Shown piece after piece: positions 1-9,436 of a stretch of DNA of 35,873 bases. The number at the start of each line of letters is the position of its first letter. The first letter of the stretch is position 1. The notes beneath the pieces are model-generated. The model had not been told where the DNA came from and made no database searches. It saw only the letters and a list, made by a program, of their open reading frames with translations. This DNA is from Candidatus Zixiibacteriota bacterium (GTDB lineage Bacteria > Zixibacteria > MSB-5A5 > GN15 > PGXB01), in assembly GCA_020058225.1 (NCBI GenBank), contig JAGVEJ010000145.1, positions 1 to 35,873 of the forward strand. The letters run 5' to 3'. Position numbers and translations under genes: made by a program.

Positions 1-2958
1 ACAGGTGAGGTGAAACTTCACGCCCAATCAGGAAGTGTTACCCGGGATATTTCATTGAGGGTATTGCCGGCGGAATTGGGCGAGTTGAAATTAGATATTC
101 AGCCAACGCAATTTATTGGTAACCCCATTATCGGTCCGGCGACTATTTTTGCTCTTGATATCTATGGAAATTTAAAGACTGATTTTGATGCCTCGAAGAC
201 GCCGGTGCAATTGACTGTGGACACAGGTGCATTCAATTCTTCGCGGATAGAATCGAAAGAGAGTTTCAAGAATGGTGTGGCTGATATCAGCAAGATGAAT
301 ATTGTCTATGATGGGCATAGCGGGAAGAAGATACTTACTGTATCAAGCAATAATATTTCGGCATCGGCGAATTTGCTTTATAATGGAATTGAGTTTGAAC
401 CGGACAAACAGGGGCAACTTGATACAGTCTACGTGGGGGAAGCGAAGACATATGGGGGAATAGTCTTTAATAGAGGTAATCTAACTCCCCTTTATCCCGT
501 GGATATCGTCCAATACTTCCAATCATGCTCAAGTTCTTGCTATGATTCATCAGGTTTTAGAGCACTTGGCCCCGATAGCTCCCTCAGGCATTATATATCG
601 GTGCCGACGGATTCTTTGTCCCTGGATTCCGAGGATACTCTTCGGTTATTCACCATATCAAGATATCTATTTGATGGTGATACTATCTCTGTCGGGAGCA
701 GGAGATATATTCGAATAATTGCTCTTCAGGGATTGGTCCTGAAATATGTAGAAAGTTCTTTCTCCATCGATACTATAATTGCGCCATCCATAATTCGCAT
801 GATTTCGTTGCAATTTGAGGCCAATATAGATTTCGATCCATCAAGATATGCCATTGTATTCTATCCTTATTATTATTCCAGCGGGGATGACGAGGACGAT
901 GATTATGGAGGCTTAGAAGGTACGTATCAAAGCGGACGAATCGACGGCCGAATACTCACCCTGAATATGTCCTATGTAGAGATTCCAGACATAAAGGAAA
1001 AAGGATGGTTTGATGAAGGGTACAGGTCATTAAATGGCGGCCTTTCTGTTTATGAACGAGAGGGAAGGCATAGATATTGGAGGCAATTATATAATTTCGA
1101 TTCCGTTTATTTTGCCTTCGCGGCTGATTTGGCTTATGTGCCAAATTCTATAAAGCCAAAAGCAGTTTCCCCTGATCGGACAGTTTCTTTTGAATTCGAT
1201 ATAAATCTCACCGGCAAAATAGGCATAGTCTTGGATTCTGTTTTCCTCAAGAATGATTCTGCATTTCAGCTGGTAGATGAAGACACTATTCTATATTCTA
1301 AGATATTTTCGGACTCTCAAATTCTTGTGCCGGGAATTAATCATATTAGGACGGGAGATATTCATATTCCAGTGGGGTTGATTAATGAAAAGTCTTCTCC
1401 ACGATTAATCATCAAGGGCAGCGAGTTATATTCACAACGCACAGACACCGTTTCATTCGGTGATGAGCGCATTTCTGTCTCCGGCTTGCCGCAGATCAAG
1501 ATCACTTCCGCCGAGCTTCAGACTGTCAATCCCCCGTTTGTGAATTATGGACAGGAATTTTCGGTAAATATCAAAATCGCCAATCTTTCGTCGGATACAA
1601 TCCCAAATGCTTTTGCTTTCATCATGCCGGAGAATAGCAGTGATACTCTTGCGCTAAGTGATTTATTTGCTTTAATGCCTGCAGACACTATTGAAATTTC
1701 TCTTCCCCTTGTGGCGGATTCCATATCCAATCCCGCTAAGACATATCGGGCCTTTATTAATGCGCCAAATATTACAATCCTGCCGGCCGATGACAATACT
1801 GCCGTCGTGGCTATTCAATCGCCTGCCGAAATTGAGTTGGAATATATCTTGATGGGAACTTATCGCGAATATGTTGAATTCGGCCAATCATTCTCGTTAT
1901 TGGTTAAAATGGTTAATAATGGGGAGGCGATGGCATCGTCGGGCGAGGTTAGTATTAGCGCCGGGGATTTTGGTATCGAGAATCCTTCATTTGCTACCAT
2001 TGATGCCGACAGCTCCGTGCAATGGAATTTGACTGCGCCATCAATATCGGGAGATGCAGAATTGGAAATAAAATTGACGCGAATTCCTCAAGATAGAAAT
2101 ACCGGGCAACCGGCTGGAGTGAAAATTGGAGAACTATTTGTTCCCATAATTATTGAATCCAGTCAGGCTGAATTGGTTGTTAATGGTATTATAGGGAATG
2201 CGCCTCTTGTAATTGAGGGAACCACAAGCGAATTATTTACAGTTGAGCTGTATAACAATACCAATAATCCTCTTAATGAAATTGCGCTGAAATCGATTGA
2301 TATCGAACTAACCGATAGAAAAGGGAATATCATATCGCCTGATTCGATCGTAAGAATTGATTCAACATTTTTCATCGCAGGTGAACAAATATTGGCAACG
2401 GCTGAAATTGATGACAAAATTTTACGATTGGTGTTTACTGATTTCAAAATGCCGCCGGGCGGGGAAAGCGATATTACTTTCCGGACGAAATTTAATGAAA
2501 AGATTAGCCTTTCCGGCTTTGCATTGAAAGTCGAAAATCAGGATTTCAAGGCGATATTTATTTCAGGGCCAAGACTAAACCAGCCGGTGCCGGTGAGAGG
2601 CAAAATTGACAATAATTTCCTAATTTCCGGCAATTTCACGGTAACCCCGCCGTCCTTGGGACAATCATTGATGGTGCGAAATAATCCATTCAATCCGCAT
2701 ATTGAAAAGGCGGAAATCACATATAACCTTGAGAAAGATACCGATGTCTCATTGAGGATTTTTACTTTAACCGGCGAAAAGGTATATGAATCTGAATATG
2801 CCTCAGGGATGGTCGGCGCCAAGTTGGGAAATAACCCTATATCATGGAATGGCCAAAATGATAAGGGAAGAATTGTTCTGAATGGCGTGTATATTTTGAT
2901 TATTAAAGATAACAGTACCGGGCAAACCTACAGTTTAAAATTGGCGGTGATAAAGTAA
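1..2958 (+). CDS. Large secreted surface protein, 3' part (FlgD/type IX-like C-terminal domain)
   Basis: The reading frame is already open at base 1, so the gene starts outside the window; a GTG at 10 is merely the first start-like codon inside. About 985 codons are visible. There is no catalytic motif. The visible part is made of beta-rich, Ig-like stretches: a BIG/invasin-like module in the first 130 residues, a region with an acidic tyrosine-rich patch near residues 285-305, then two CARDB-like modules around 500-720. The last ~95 residues (from the RNNPFNPH motif to KLAVIK) form a FlgD-Ig/type IX-like C-terminal domain with the pattern NPFNP, LRIFTLTGEKV, WNGQNDKG and NGVYILII. Such tails mark extracellular proteins in FCB bacteria. 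The stop overlaps the next ATG by one base, so it is probably co-transcribed with the PorV-like gene. The exact function is unknown. Confidence 0.8.
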   Translation, partial: TGEVKLHAQSGSVTRDISLRVLPAELGELKLDIQPTQFIGNPIIGPATIFALDIYGNLKTDFDASKTPVQLTVDTGAFNSSRIESKESFKNGVADISKMNIVYDGHSGKKILTVSSNNISASANLLYNGIEFEPDKQGQLDTVYVGEAKTYGGIVFNRGNLTPLYPVDIVQYFQSCSSSCYDSSGFRALGPDSSLRHYISVPTDSLSLDSEDTLRLFTISRYLFDGDTISVGSRRYIRIIALQGLVLKYVESSFSIDTIIAPSIIRMISLQFEANIDFDPSRYAIVFYPYYYSSGDDEDDDYGGLEGTYQSGRIDGRILTLNMSYVEIPDIKEKGWFDEGYRSLNGGLSVYEREGRHRYWRQLYNFDSVYFAFAADLAYVPNSIKPKAVSPDRTVSFEFDINLTGKIGIVLDSVFLKNDSAFQLVDEDTILYSKIFSDSQILVPGINHIRTGDIHIPVGLINEKSSPRLIIKGSELYSQRTDTVSFGDERISVSGLPQIKITSAELQTVNPPFVNYGQEFSVNIKIANLSSDTIPNAFAFIMPENSSDTLALSDLFALMPADTIEISLPLVADSISNPAKTYRAFINAPNITILPADDNTAVVAIQSPAEIELEYILMGTYREYVEFGQSFSLLVKMVNNGEAMASSGEVSISAGDFGIENPSFATIDADSSVQWNLTAPSISGDAELEIKLTRIPQDRNTGQPAGVKIGELFVPIIIESSQAELVVNGIIGNAPLVIEGTTSELFTVELYNNTNNPLNEIALKSIDIELTDRKGNIISPDSIVRIDSTFFIAGEQILATAEIDDKILRLVFTDFKMPPGGESDITFRTKFNEKISLSGFALKVENQDFKAIFISGPRLNQPVPVRGKIDNNFLISGNFTVTPPSLGQSLMVRNNPFNPHIEKAEITYNLEKDTDVSLRIFTLTGEKVYESEYASGMVGAKLGNNPISWNGQNDKGRIVLNGVYILIIKDNSTGQTYSLKLAVIK

Positions 2959-4787
2959 TGAGAGCGCCGGTAAGAATATTTTTGCTGATCGTCATAGGTC
3001 TTATTTTGTCGATCGGTTTGGCATTTGCCGGCGATGCCGGGCGGGAGTCGCAGTTTTCTCTCGGAGCCGGAGCCCGGGCTCTTGGCATGGGTGGTGGTTT
3101 TGTCGGTCTTGCCGATGATGCCTCAGCCATATATTGGAATCCGGCGGCGCTTTCTTGTCTTGATAATCAAGAAATAAGCCTTCTGCATGTCACTCTTTTT
3201 GAGAGCTCAATTTATGATGTCGCCAACTATGTTTATCCGCATCCCAAATTGGGGGGATTTGGATTTTCTTTTATGAGAATGGGAACGAGCAATATTATTA
3301 GAAGGCAGGATTGGGAAAATCTTGGGGAATTCTCATATTCAGTATGGCAGATGATGTTTGGATATGGTCGCACTCTTGAAGGTGGATATTCAATCGGATC
3401 GACCCTGAAAGTGGTGGGCCAAACAATGGATAATAGTTCATCAAACGGCCTTGGCCTGGATATTGCGTTTTATAAGGCTTTCAATAAAAATATTTCTGTC
3501 GGCGTTAATTTCCAGGATATGCTTGCGCCACGCCTTCATCTTGGGGATACCCTTGAAAATATTCCAATGGCGATTCTTGGGGGAGCGGCATTCAAAAATA
3601 TTGAATTGGGCGATGGCTTCCGCCATAATTTGGCATTGGAATTTGAAAAGCCGGAAAACCGCTCGCTCAAGTTGCATATCGGCGTAGAATCCGTATATCG
3701 TAACTATCTGGCTTTGCGGACAGGATATGACAGAGATAACCTATCGTTTGGCTTTGGTATATTCTATCAGCGGTTCCGTCTTGATTATGCCTATAAATTT
3801 ATGGACGGCCTTACTGATTCTCATAGGTTGGGTCTTTCAATAAACATCGGAGTATCCGTCTCTGAAAAAATAAAAAGGGAAAAAGAGCTTGAGAGCGCCC
3901 GCGGCAGTACCCTTATATTGGATGACCGGAAGCGGCAATTCCAATTCTTTAAAGAAATTGCAGACAAATATTATCATAATAATTCAAACGATTCGGCTTA
4001 TATTTATTATCACCGGGCGCTCGCTTTTAATGAAGATGATAAGGACAGCAAACATCGCATCTCCAATATAGAAAAAACGCGAAAATCGCTTCAAGAAACA
4101 GCTCAAAAGGAGATGTCGAGAATTGATATTGTCCAGCCTATACTTGACGGCTATTATTCGCAAGCGGAAAGTTTTGCCAGTAAGGGCGCCTATGTGGCTT
4201 CATTGGAGATGATTGATCTCGCACTTCAGGCTTCACCGGATAATCCCAAATTCATCTCCCTCAGAGACAGTACAATACAATTACGTGAAAAGGAAATTAA
4301 GCGCTTGATGGATGATGCTTTAAAATCAGAAAAAGACGGCCGCTATGCCGATGCCCTCACTTTTTATAATCGTATTCTTGAATTATCTCCCAATAATACC
4401 GCAGTCCGGCAGTTGATAAGCAGAACATCCAACGAATTAAATAATGCCCAACTTATTAGCAAAGGTATGGAGCAGTTTACGCTGGGGAATTTTTCGGGCG
4501 CCAAAAATAGTTTTGAAGAGGCTCTGAAAACCGATCCTAACAATCCGGTGGCAAAAGAATATCTGGATAAGATTTTATCTCTGATGAAAGAAGTCTCCGA
4601 GCTTGAAGATCTGCAGAAGGATGAATCTGTCTGGAAATTATATTTGGCGGCTTTGGAGCATTTCCGCAACGGTGATTACGAAAAGGCCATCCAACTTTGG
4701 GAAGAAGTGCTGAAATATTATCCCGGCAACAAAAATACCATCAACAATATCGAACAGGCCAAACTAAGGTTAAAAACCAGGGAATAA
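2958..4787 (+). CDS. PorV/UPF0164-family outer-membrane barrel fused to TPR repeats
   Basis: The 609-residue protein begins with a signal peptide (hydrophobic stretch about residues 6-22, cleavage likely after AFA near 24). Residues ~25-300 match the PorV/UPF0164 pattern: SLGAGARALGMGGGFVGLADDASAIYWNPAAL-type opening, followed by alternating beta strands ending in RLDYAYKF and HRLGLSINIG. Residues ~320-609 are helical TPR-like repeats, for example ALTFYNRILELSPNN and AIQLWEEVLKYYPGN. In the type IX system of Bacteroidota, PorV shuttles CTD proteins to the attachment machine; the neighbour ending at the same base carries such a CTD-like tail. A barrel with a periplasmic TPR tail is not the standard PorV architecture, so the role here is inferred. 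An alternative is a generic long-chain-fatty-acid-transporter-like barrel. Confidence 0.82.
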   Translation: MRAPVRIFLLIVIGLILSIGLAFAGDAGRESQFSLGAGARALGMGGGFVGLADDASAIYWNPAALSCLDNQEISLLHVTLFESSIYDVANYVYPHPKLGGFGFSFMRMGTSNIIRRQDWENLGEFSYSVWQMMFGYGRTLEGGYSIGSTLKVVGQTMDNSSSNGLGLDIAFYKAFNKNISVGVNFQDMLAPRLHLGDTLENIPMAILGGAAFKNIELGDGFRHNLALEFEKPENRSLKLHIGVESVYRNYLALRTGYDRDNLSFGFGIFYQRFRLDYAYKFMDGLTDSHRLGLSINIGVSVSEKIKREKELESARGSTLILDDRKRQFQFFKEIADKYYHNNSNDSAYIYYHRALAFNEDDKDSKHRISNIEKTRKSLQETAQKEMSRIDIVQPILDGYYSQAESFASKGAYVASLEMIDLALQASPDNPKFISLRDSTIQLREKEIKRLMDDALKSEKDGRYADALTFYNRILELSPNNTAVRQLISRTSNELNNAQLISKGMEQFTLGNFSGAKNSFEEALKTDPNNPVAKEYLDKILSLMKEVSELEDLQKDESVWKLYLAALEHFRNGDYEKAIQLWEEVLKYYPGNKNTINNIEQAKLRLKTRE

Positions 4788-4850
4788 TTTAAACAGCGGC
4801 GGGGCTCTTTTATATTGAAATAAATCCGGTTGACCTGTACCTTTTAGGCA

Positions 4851-6857
4851 ATGTTTCGGAAACCAATAAAAGAAATCAACGCCGAATACCTGGCCGAAGA
4901 GAAATTTCTCCTTTCCATTCAAAATCTGGTTCGAGAGACCTGCGCCGGCGCAGGTATGTCTCGCAAAGATGTCAGCGCTATTACATTGGCAATCGAAGAG
5001 GGCGTCACCAACATTATCAGGCATGCCTATTTATATGAAAAGGGCATGGTTCGAATCCGAATCGTAATATTCCAAAAAAGAGTTATCTTTTCCTTAATCG
5101 ACGAGGGACGATCTTTTCATCCGGAAAGTAGCGAAAAGCTTGATTTGAAAAAAATGGTTGATTCCGGGCGCAAAGGCGGACTTGGATTTTACATGATCGG
5201 CAAAATAATGGATTCGGTCGAATATATTTCTACGCCGAAATTTAATGAATTACGGATGACCAAGAGGATATCATCTCAGCCGGAACAATCCCGCTTGTTT
5301 TTTAGCAGAATGTTTACTTTAAGAGCCAAGTTTTCGATTTATACCTTTGTTATTATGCTGATTATAATTGCGAGTTCCTATCTTTTTATCAACAACAGAA
5401 GTGTAAAGAAAATATATGAGCACCTCCATGATACGGTAGGTTCCCTCTCAAAGACGCTGGCGGCCCAGATGGCAGGACATATATTGAATCATCGCTCCGA
5501 TGTGGAATTTGATGAGCTGGTTATAAGCTACCTTGCCGCCAATCCGGAATTGGCCACCATAGTTCTTACCGACTCGAGCGGAAACATCCTTGCCGATAGC
5601 CGCGATATTAGAAACCTTCGCAAAAAGTATAATGCGCCGGAGGGGATAAATCCCGAAAAATTTGGCCGACCCCAGCCATATAATGAAAATGGTGAAAAAT
5701 ATTATTATATGGTTAAGCAGGTTATTGGCGGCGATAATCTCTTTGGACATGTGCATATCTCTTATTCCGATCATCTTTATATGCAAGAGATTTCTTCGGA
5801 ACGAAAGAAAATTATATTGCTTACAATGATAGGACTGGCGATAGGGATAGGCGGGATATATCTTTTGTCGAATTATTTTGTCAGTCCAATCATCAGAATA
5901 ACCGAACGAGTCCGTAAATTTAGTTCCGGCGATATAGACACCGAACTTCCCCCCGAAGGGGTGGAGGAATATTTTGAAATTTCCAAAGCGCTGAATGAAA
6001 TGCTCAGCCGATTGCGCCGGGATAGAGAAAATATTGTGGAACGCGAAAAAGTTGCCAAAGAAATAGAGGTTGCCGGTCAGATTCAGAGAATGCTTTTGCC
6101 GGTCAGGCTTCCACAAATCCCGGGATTAAGTCTTGATGCCTATTATCGGGCGGCCTCGCGAATCAGCGGCGATTTGTATGATATTTTCCAAATTGACAAA
6201 TCCAATTATTGTCTTTTGATAGCTGATGTTTCCGGCAAAGGTGTTCCCGCCTCCCTGGTAATGTCGGTCGTGAGGACAGTGATTCGGATAGAGGCGAAAG
6301 GCAAGCTATCTTCTCATCAGATATTGGTTGATGTGAATGAATTTATAAAAGATGATATTCCCCCAGGCATTTTTATTACAGCCTTTCTCGCCGTTTTTAA
6401 TTCTGATACCCGTCAAATGAATTTTGTTTCTGCAGGGCACAATCCACTGATTTATCTAAGAAATGGTTCCCCCAAAGCCGAACTTATCAATCCCGCCGGC
6501 GCCCCTCTTGGCTTGCCTCTCGAGGACAGTAATGGATTCGCAAAAAAACTGGTGGAAAAAAATATGGAAATAGGCAAAGGGGATTTGATGTTTATTTATA
6601 CCGATGGCGTAACCGAGTCTATGAATCGTAATAACCAAAAATACGGTTTGGAGAGGTTGACAACCCTTTTTAATGATAAAATTTCCCCCAATAATTACTC
6701 GGAACCACGCCAAATATCCGAGGTGATTCTTGCCGATATTGACCAATATGCTGGAATGGCGGTTCAAAATGATGATATTACATTTATTACGATTTGTTCT
6801 GTAAATTATAATGTGGAGGGGTCGGGAAAGTCAGTGGAATCGGAAAATATCGGCTAA
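4851..6857 (+). CDS. Membrane anti-sigma-type kinase / PP2C (SpoIIE/RsbU-type) phosphatase fusion
   Basis: This 668-residue protein joins two opposing enzymes of sigma-factor partner switching. Residues 1-140 are a GHKL (RsbW/SpoIIAB-like) ATPase domain with an N box (EEGVTNIIRHAY, 49-60), a G1 box with D84 in DEGRSF, and a glycine-rich G2 box at 109-116. Two membrane segments (about 162-180 and 320-340) flank a ~140-residue periplasmic sensor loop; a HAMP segment (341-393) and a short helix follow. Residues ~405-648 are a PP2C/SpoIIE phosphatase with all metal aspartates visible: SGD (D441), ADVSGKG (D459), YTDG (D585) and NDD (D641/D642). Such phosphatases remove phosphate from STAS antagonists, and a STAS gene lies directly downstream. 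Having the kinase domain at the N terminus ahead of the membrane segments is unusual. Start ATG has only a weak AGG upstream. Confidence 0.88.
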   Translation: MFRKPIKEINAEYLAEEKFLLSIQNLVRETCAGAGMSRKDVSAITLAIEEGVTNIIRHAYLYEKGMVRIRIVIFQKRVIFSLIDEGRSFHPESSEKLDLKKMVDSGRKGGLGFYMIGKIMDSVEYISTPKFNELRMTKRISSQPEQSRLFFSRMFTLRAKFSIYTFVIMLIIIASSYLFINNRSVKKIYEHLHDTVGSLSKTLAAQMAGHILNHRSDVEFDELVISYLAANPELATIVLTDSSGNILADSRDIRNLRKKYNAPEGINPEKFGRPQPYNENGEKYYYMVKQVIGGDNLFGHVHISYSDHLYMQEISSERKKIILLTMIGLAIGIGGIYLLSNYFVSPIIRITERVRKFSSGDIDTELPPEGVEEYFEISKALNEMLSRLRRDRENIVEREKVAKEIEVAGQIQRMLLPVRLPQIPGLSLDAYYRAASRISGDLYDIFQIDKSNYCLLIADVSGKGVPASLVMSVVRTVIRIEAKGKLSSHQILVDVNEFIKDDIPPGIFITAFLAVFNSDTRQMNFVSAGHNPLIYLRNGSPKAELINPAGAPLGLPLEDSNGFAKKLVEKNMEIGKGDLMFIYTDGVTESMNRNNQKYGLERLTTLFNDKISPNNYSEPRQISEVILADIDQYAGMAVQNDDITFITICSVNYNVEGSGKSVESENIG

Positions 6858-6940
6858 GAGTTTGAGGATTAAGATAATAACGGGGGCAATGGGGGGATTG
6901 ATCCAAAAAATTTTAATTCCCTATTTTTTACTTTTTTAAT

Positions 6941-6953
6941 TATAATAAACTAT
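6941..6953 (+). promoter_or_regulatory. Perfect -10 box TATAAT implying a leaderless start for the STAS gene
   Basis: TATAAT lies at 6941-6946 and the ATG of the STAS gene begins only 7 bases after it. A transcript starting at the usual distance from a -10 box would begin at or next to the ATG, and no Shine-Dalgarno sequence precedes it. The upstream spacer is very AT-rich with no clear -35 element. Inference from sequence only. Confidence 0.45.
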
Positions 6954-7652
6954 ATGGAAAATATCAGAATTTCCGTTTCCGAAAGTGGTCAAGAAGACAG
7001 TTTTTCGGTAATTAGGGTTGATGGCGTAATTGATACTCTCACGGCCACCAAACTCGAAGAGGTCTTGGATAGGCTCCTTCAGCGGGATAGATTTAATATT
7101 ATTCTTGATCTGGCCGGCGTGGATTATATTTCATCGGCAGGCTGGGGGATATTCATTTCCCGCATAAAAGAGATCAGGGAAAATAAGGGTGATATCAAAC
7201 TGGCCAACATGATTCCCAACGTATTTGAGATTTATGAACTTCTCGAGTTTGATAATATTTTAGGCGCCTATGAGAATATAAATTCAGCCAAAACAGCTTT
7301 TAATGCTTCGCCCGGAGCGGAGCCGGCAAAAAAAAAAGACCAAGCGGTAGGAGCCCGGACAATAGTTGAGGAATTGCCATCTGGATTTGAGATGGTATCC
7401 AAATCAAAGGGCAATTTGCCGTCGGGTGGTATGGAGTCGAAAGCTCCGGATTCTCAATTGGAGGAGGCGGTGCTTAATGCCGTAAGAGAAGACCCATTTT
7501 ATTCAATTTCGGAGATTAAATTGGTCATTAGAGAAACAGCGCCAAATTGCCGAATAGGATGGTGGGGAATATTCAATATTCTAAGGAGACATAAACTGAT
7601 TTTCCGCCGCTCCCGTTTTCTTTATGCCCGCAAATGGCGGAAACGTTCCTAA
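6954..7652 (+). CDS. STAS anti-sigma factor antagonist with C-terminal winged-helix-like domain
   Basis: Residues 1-~115 of 232 are a STAS domain of the RsbV/SpoIIAA type: it opens with alternating strands (VIRVDGVIDTLTATKLEEVL) and carries YISSAGWGIF, in which S61 aligns with the phosphorylated serine of SpoIIAA. A low-complexity linker (about 118-165, with a lysine run) leads to a C-terminal domain of ~65 residues (LEEAVLNAVRED... to the end) rich in aromatic and basic residues, with the helix-helix-strand look of a winged helix (ISEIKLVIRE, WGIFNILRRHKLI). The STAS part should be phosphorylated by an anti-sigma kinase and dephosphorylated by a PP2C enzyme; both activities are encoded just upstream. 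The added basic tail could bind DNA or a partner; that is inference. No sigma factor gene is in the window. Confidence 0.85.
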   Translation: MENIRISVSESGQEDSFSVIRVDGVIDTLTATKLEEVLDRLLQRDRFNIILDLAGVDYISSAGWGIFISRIKEIRENKGDIKLANMIPNVFEIYELLEFDNILGAYENINSAKTAFNASPGAEPAKKKDQAVGARTIVEELPSGFEMVSKSKGNLPSGGMESKAPDSQLEEAVLNAVREDPFYSISEIKLVIRETAPNCRIGWWGIFNILRRHKLIFRRSRFLYARKWRKRS

Positions 7653-7708
7653 TATTAAAGGGACATAATTGAAATTTAATTTATAACTAAAGAATCCTTA
7701 TTTAACTT

Positions 7709-9352
7709 ATGTTGGAAAAGGTATTAATAGGTTTTCTCGCATTTTTGGTGGTGATTTTATTGTACCTTGCTTGGCGCCGGCGGCGTGATGATAAAGGTAC
7801 CATTCAGCTAAGTGGGGCGGCCATAGATGAATTAATGAAGGCTATGCTGAACAATATAAAAGCGGGCCGGATTTCGGATATAGCCGGCATGGTCTCAAAT
7901 GTGCTTAAAGAATATCTTGCCTGCGAAAAAATATTATTCTTGAAATATTATAGAGCGCATCTTGAGGTCAATTTTATGCATGGCCTGCTGAATCCTCAAA
8001 GAGAAAAATTACGTCTTAAGGTGACCCCCGACTTGCAGAATAAACTTAAAGCCTTTAATAGGATTGCAGATATAAATGAACTATCACCCGTTCTGCCTGA
8101 TGCCAATTTGAAATATCTTCAAAATCTTGGTTTAGGTTATTATTTCCCTGTTTATCTTAGGGATAATTTATATGGATTGTATTTTGTCAAAACCAATCTG
8201 TCGCTTAACAATCCCTCCTTGCAGTTTTTATCGACGGCGTTGGCATTCAGCCTTTCCACCGCATATCATATAGTAGTTCAAGAACAGCAGCTAAAAAAGT
8301 ATGAAGACAGAGTTCAAAAATTAATGGCCGACCATGGCAAGAAGTCGCATCCAAAAACAGCTCCCTCGCGCGAGGTTATAAGATTACTCAAAATTAAAAA
8401 TAGCCGTCAACTTATTCCGGAATTGATGGCCACTTTACGAAAGGAATGCGAGTTTTCCAAGTTGGCATTTTATGTTCAGTCGGATGCCTCTGATGAGTCG
8501 ATTATCTCAGCATGTTGGAATATTGATGCCGACTCTGATCGAACTCTTAAGGAGAATTATGTCAATCTGGCGGAGAATATTGAAACAGATAGAATATTCA
8601 GCTTGGATGAATTATCAAAATCAGAAAAAGGATTTGTTAATCAAATTCGAAAGTTAAAAGATAATGAACTGAAATATCTGACGGCAATCAACTGGGGGGG
8701 GAAGAAGAAAGCCATTCTGGCCTGGAATGGCCAGATGGCGGTTGAAGATGTTACTGCACGCTTGAAGTGTTTTAGCGCTGAAGCGATACCATTAATGGAA
8801 AACGCCGTGCAGTTTGAAAAGGTTGAGGAGATGTGTCATACCGATGGCCTTACCGGCTTACATAATTTTCGATATTTTCAGAAGCGCATGTATGAAGAAT
8901 TCATGCGTGCTCAGCGATATAAACGAAATCTCGCTCTATTGATTTTTGATATTGATGACCTTAAACTGGTGAATGATAAGTATGGACATTTGGCTGGAGA
9001 TGCCTTGCTAAAGTCGTTTGGTCAAATATTATCGGATTCTGTTCGTTCCATTGATGTGGTTTCAAGATATGGAGGGGATGAGTTTTGTTTGATAATGCCC
9101 GAGGCTAATAGGCAAAAGGCCGGCTTTTTTATGGAGAGAATTCGAGAGAAGATTGCGAGCAATCAAGTGGAATCTCATTCGCTCTGGGGAGAAGAGAAAT
9201 ATTCGGTGTCTATTGGGGCGGCGGTTTATCCGATAGATGCCAATACTGTCGAGAATCTGATAAATTCCGCCGACATGGCCCTGTTGAAGGCAAAATCGGA
9301 GGGGAGAAATTGTTCAAAGCTATATACTTCCGAGATGGAACGAAAAGAATGA
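7709..9352 (+). CDS. Membrane-anchored GAF-like/GGDEF diguanylate cyclase
   Basis: This 547-residue protein has one N-terminal membrane helix (about 5-21) followed by an arginine cluster, which puts the rest in the cytoplasm. Residues ~35-190 and ~225-365 look like two GAF-type sensor modules, without recognisable ligand motifs. Residues ~375-540 are a GGDEF domain with TDGLTGLHNFRYF, DIDDLKLVND and an intact GGDEF active site (455-459). An RxxD inhibitory site (R446-D449) lies five residues ahead of the active site, so the enzyme is predicted to make c-di-GMP and be subject to product inhibition. No EAL or HD-GYP domain is fused. Its place between partner-switching genes and the exopolysaccharide genes suggests it feeds c-di-GMP into that output. 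Confidence 0.9.
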   Translation: MLEKVLIGFLAFLVVILLYLAWRRRRDDKGTIQLSGAAIDELMKAMLNNIKAGRISDIAGMVSNVLKEYLACEKILFLKYYRAHLEVNFMHGLLNPQREKLRLKVTPDLQNKLKAFNRIADINELSPVLPDANLKYLQNLGLGYYFPVYLRDNLYGLYFVKTNLSLNNPSLQFLSTALAFSLSTAYHIVVQEQQLKKYEDRVQKLMADHGKKSHPKTAPSREVIRLLKIKNSRQLIPELMATLRKECEFSKLAFYVQSDASDESIISACWNIDADSDRTLKENYVNLAENIETDRIFSLDELSKSEKGFVNQIRKLKDNELKYLTAINWGGKKKAILAWNGQMAVEDVTARLKCFSAEAIPLMENAVQFEKVEEMCHTDGLTGLHNFRYFQKRMYEEFMRAQRYKRNLALLIFDIDDLKLVNDKYGHLAGDALLKSFGQILSDSVRSIDVVSRYGGDEFCLIMPEANRQKAGFFMERIREKIASNQVESHSLWGEEKYSVSIGAAVYPIDANTVENLINSADMALLKAKSEGRNCSKLYTSEMERKE

Positions 9353-9436
9353 ATTTTATTGCTCAAACAAAGATTAAGTATGTATAATAACCGCCTAAAT
9401 AGATAATTGCAATATGCCGATTTTATAGAATGAATA

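Noticed and set aside
5448-6116. Open frame of 222 codons on the minus strand
   Set aside because: It lies wholly inside the kinase/phosphatase fusion gene, whose own protein motifs are complete; the minus-strand translation shows no family pattern.
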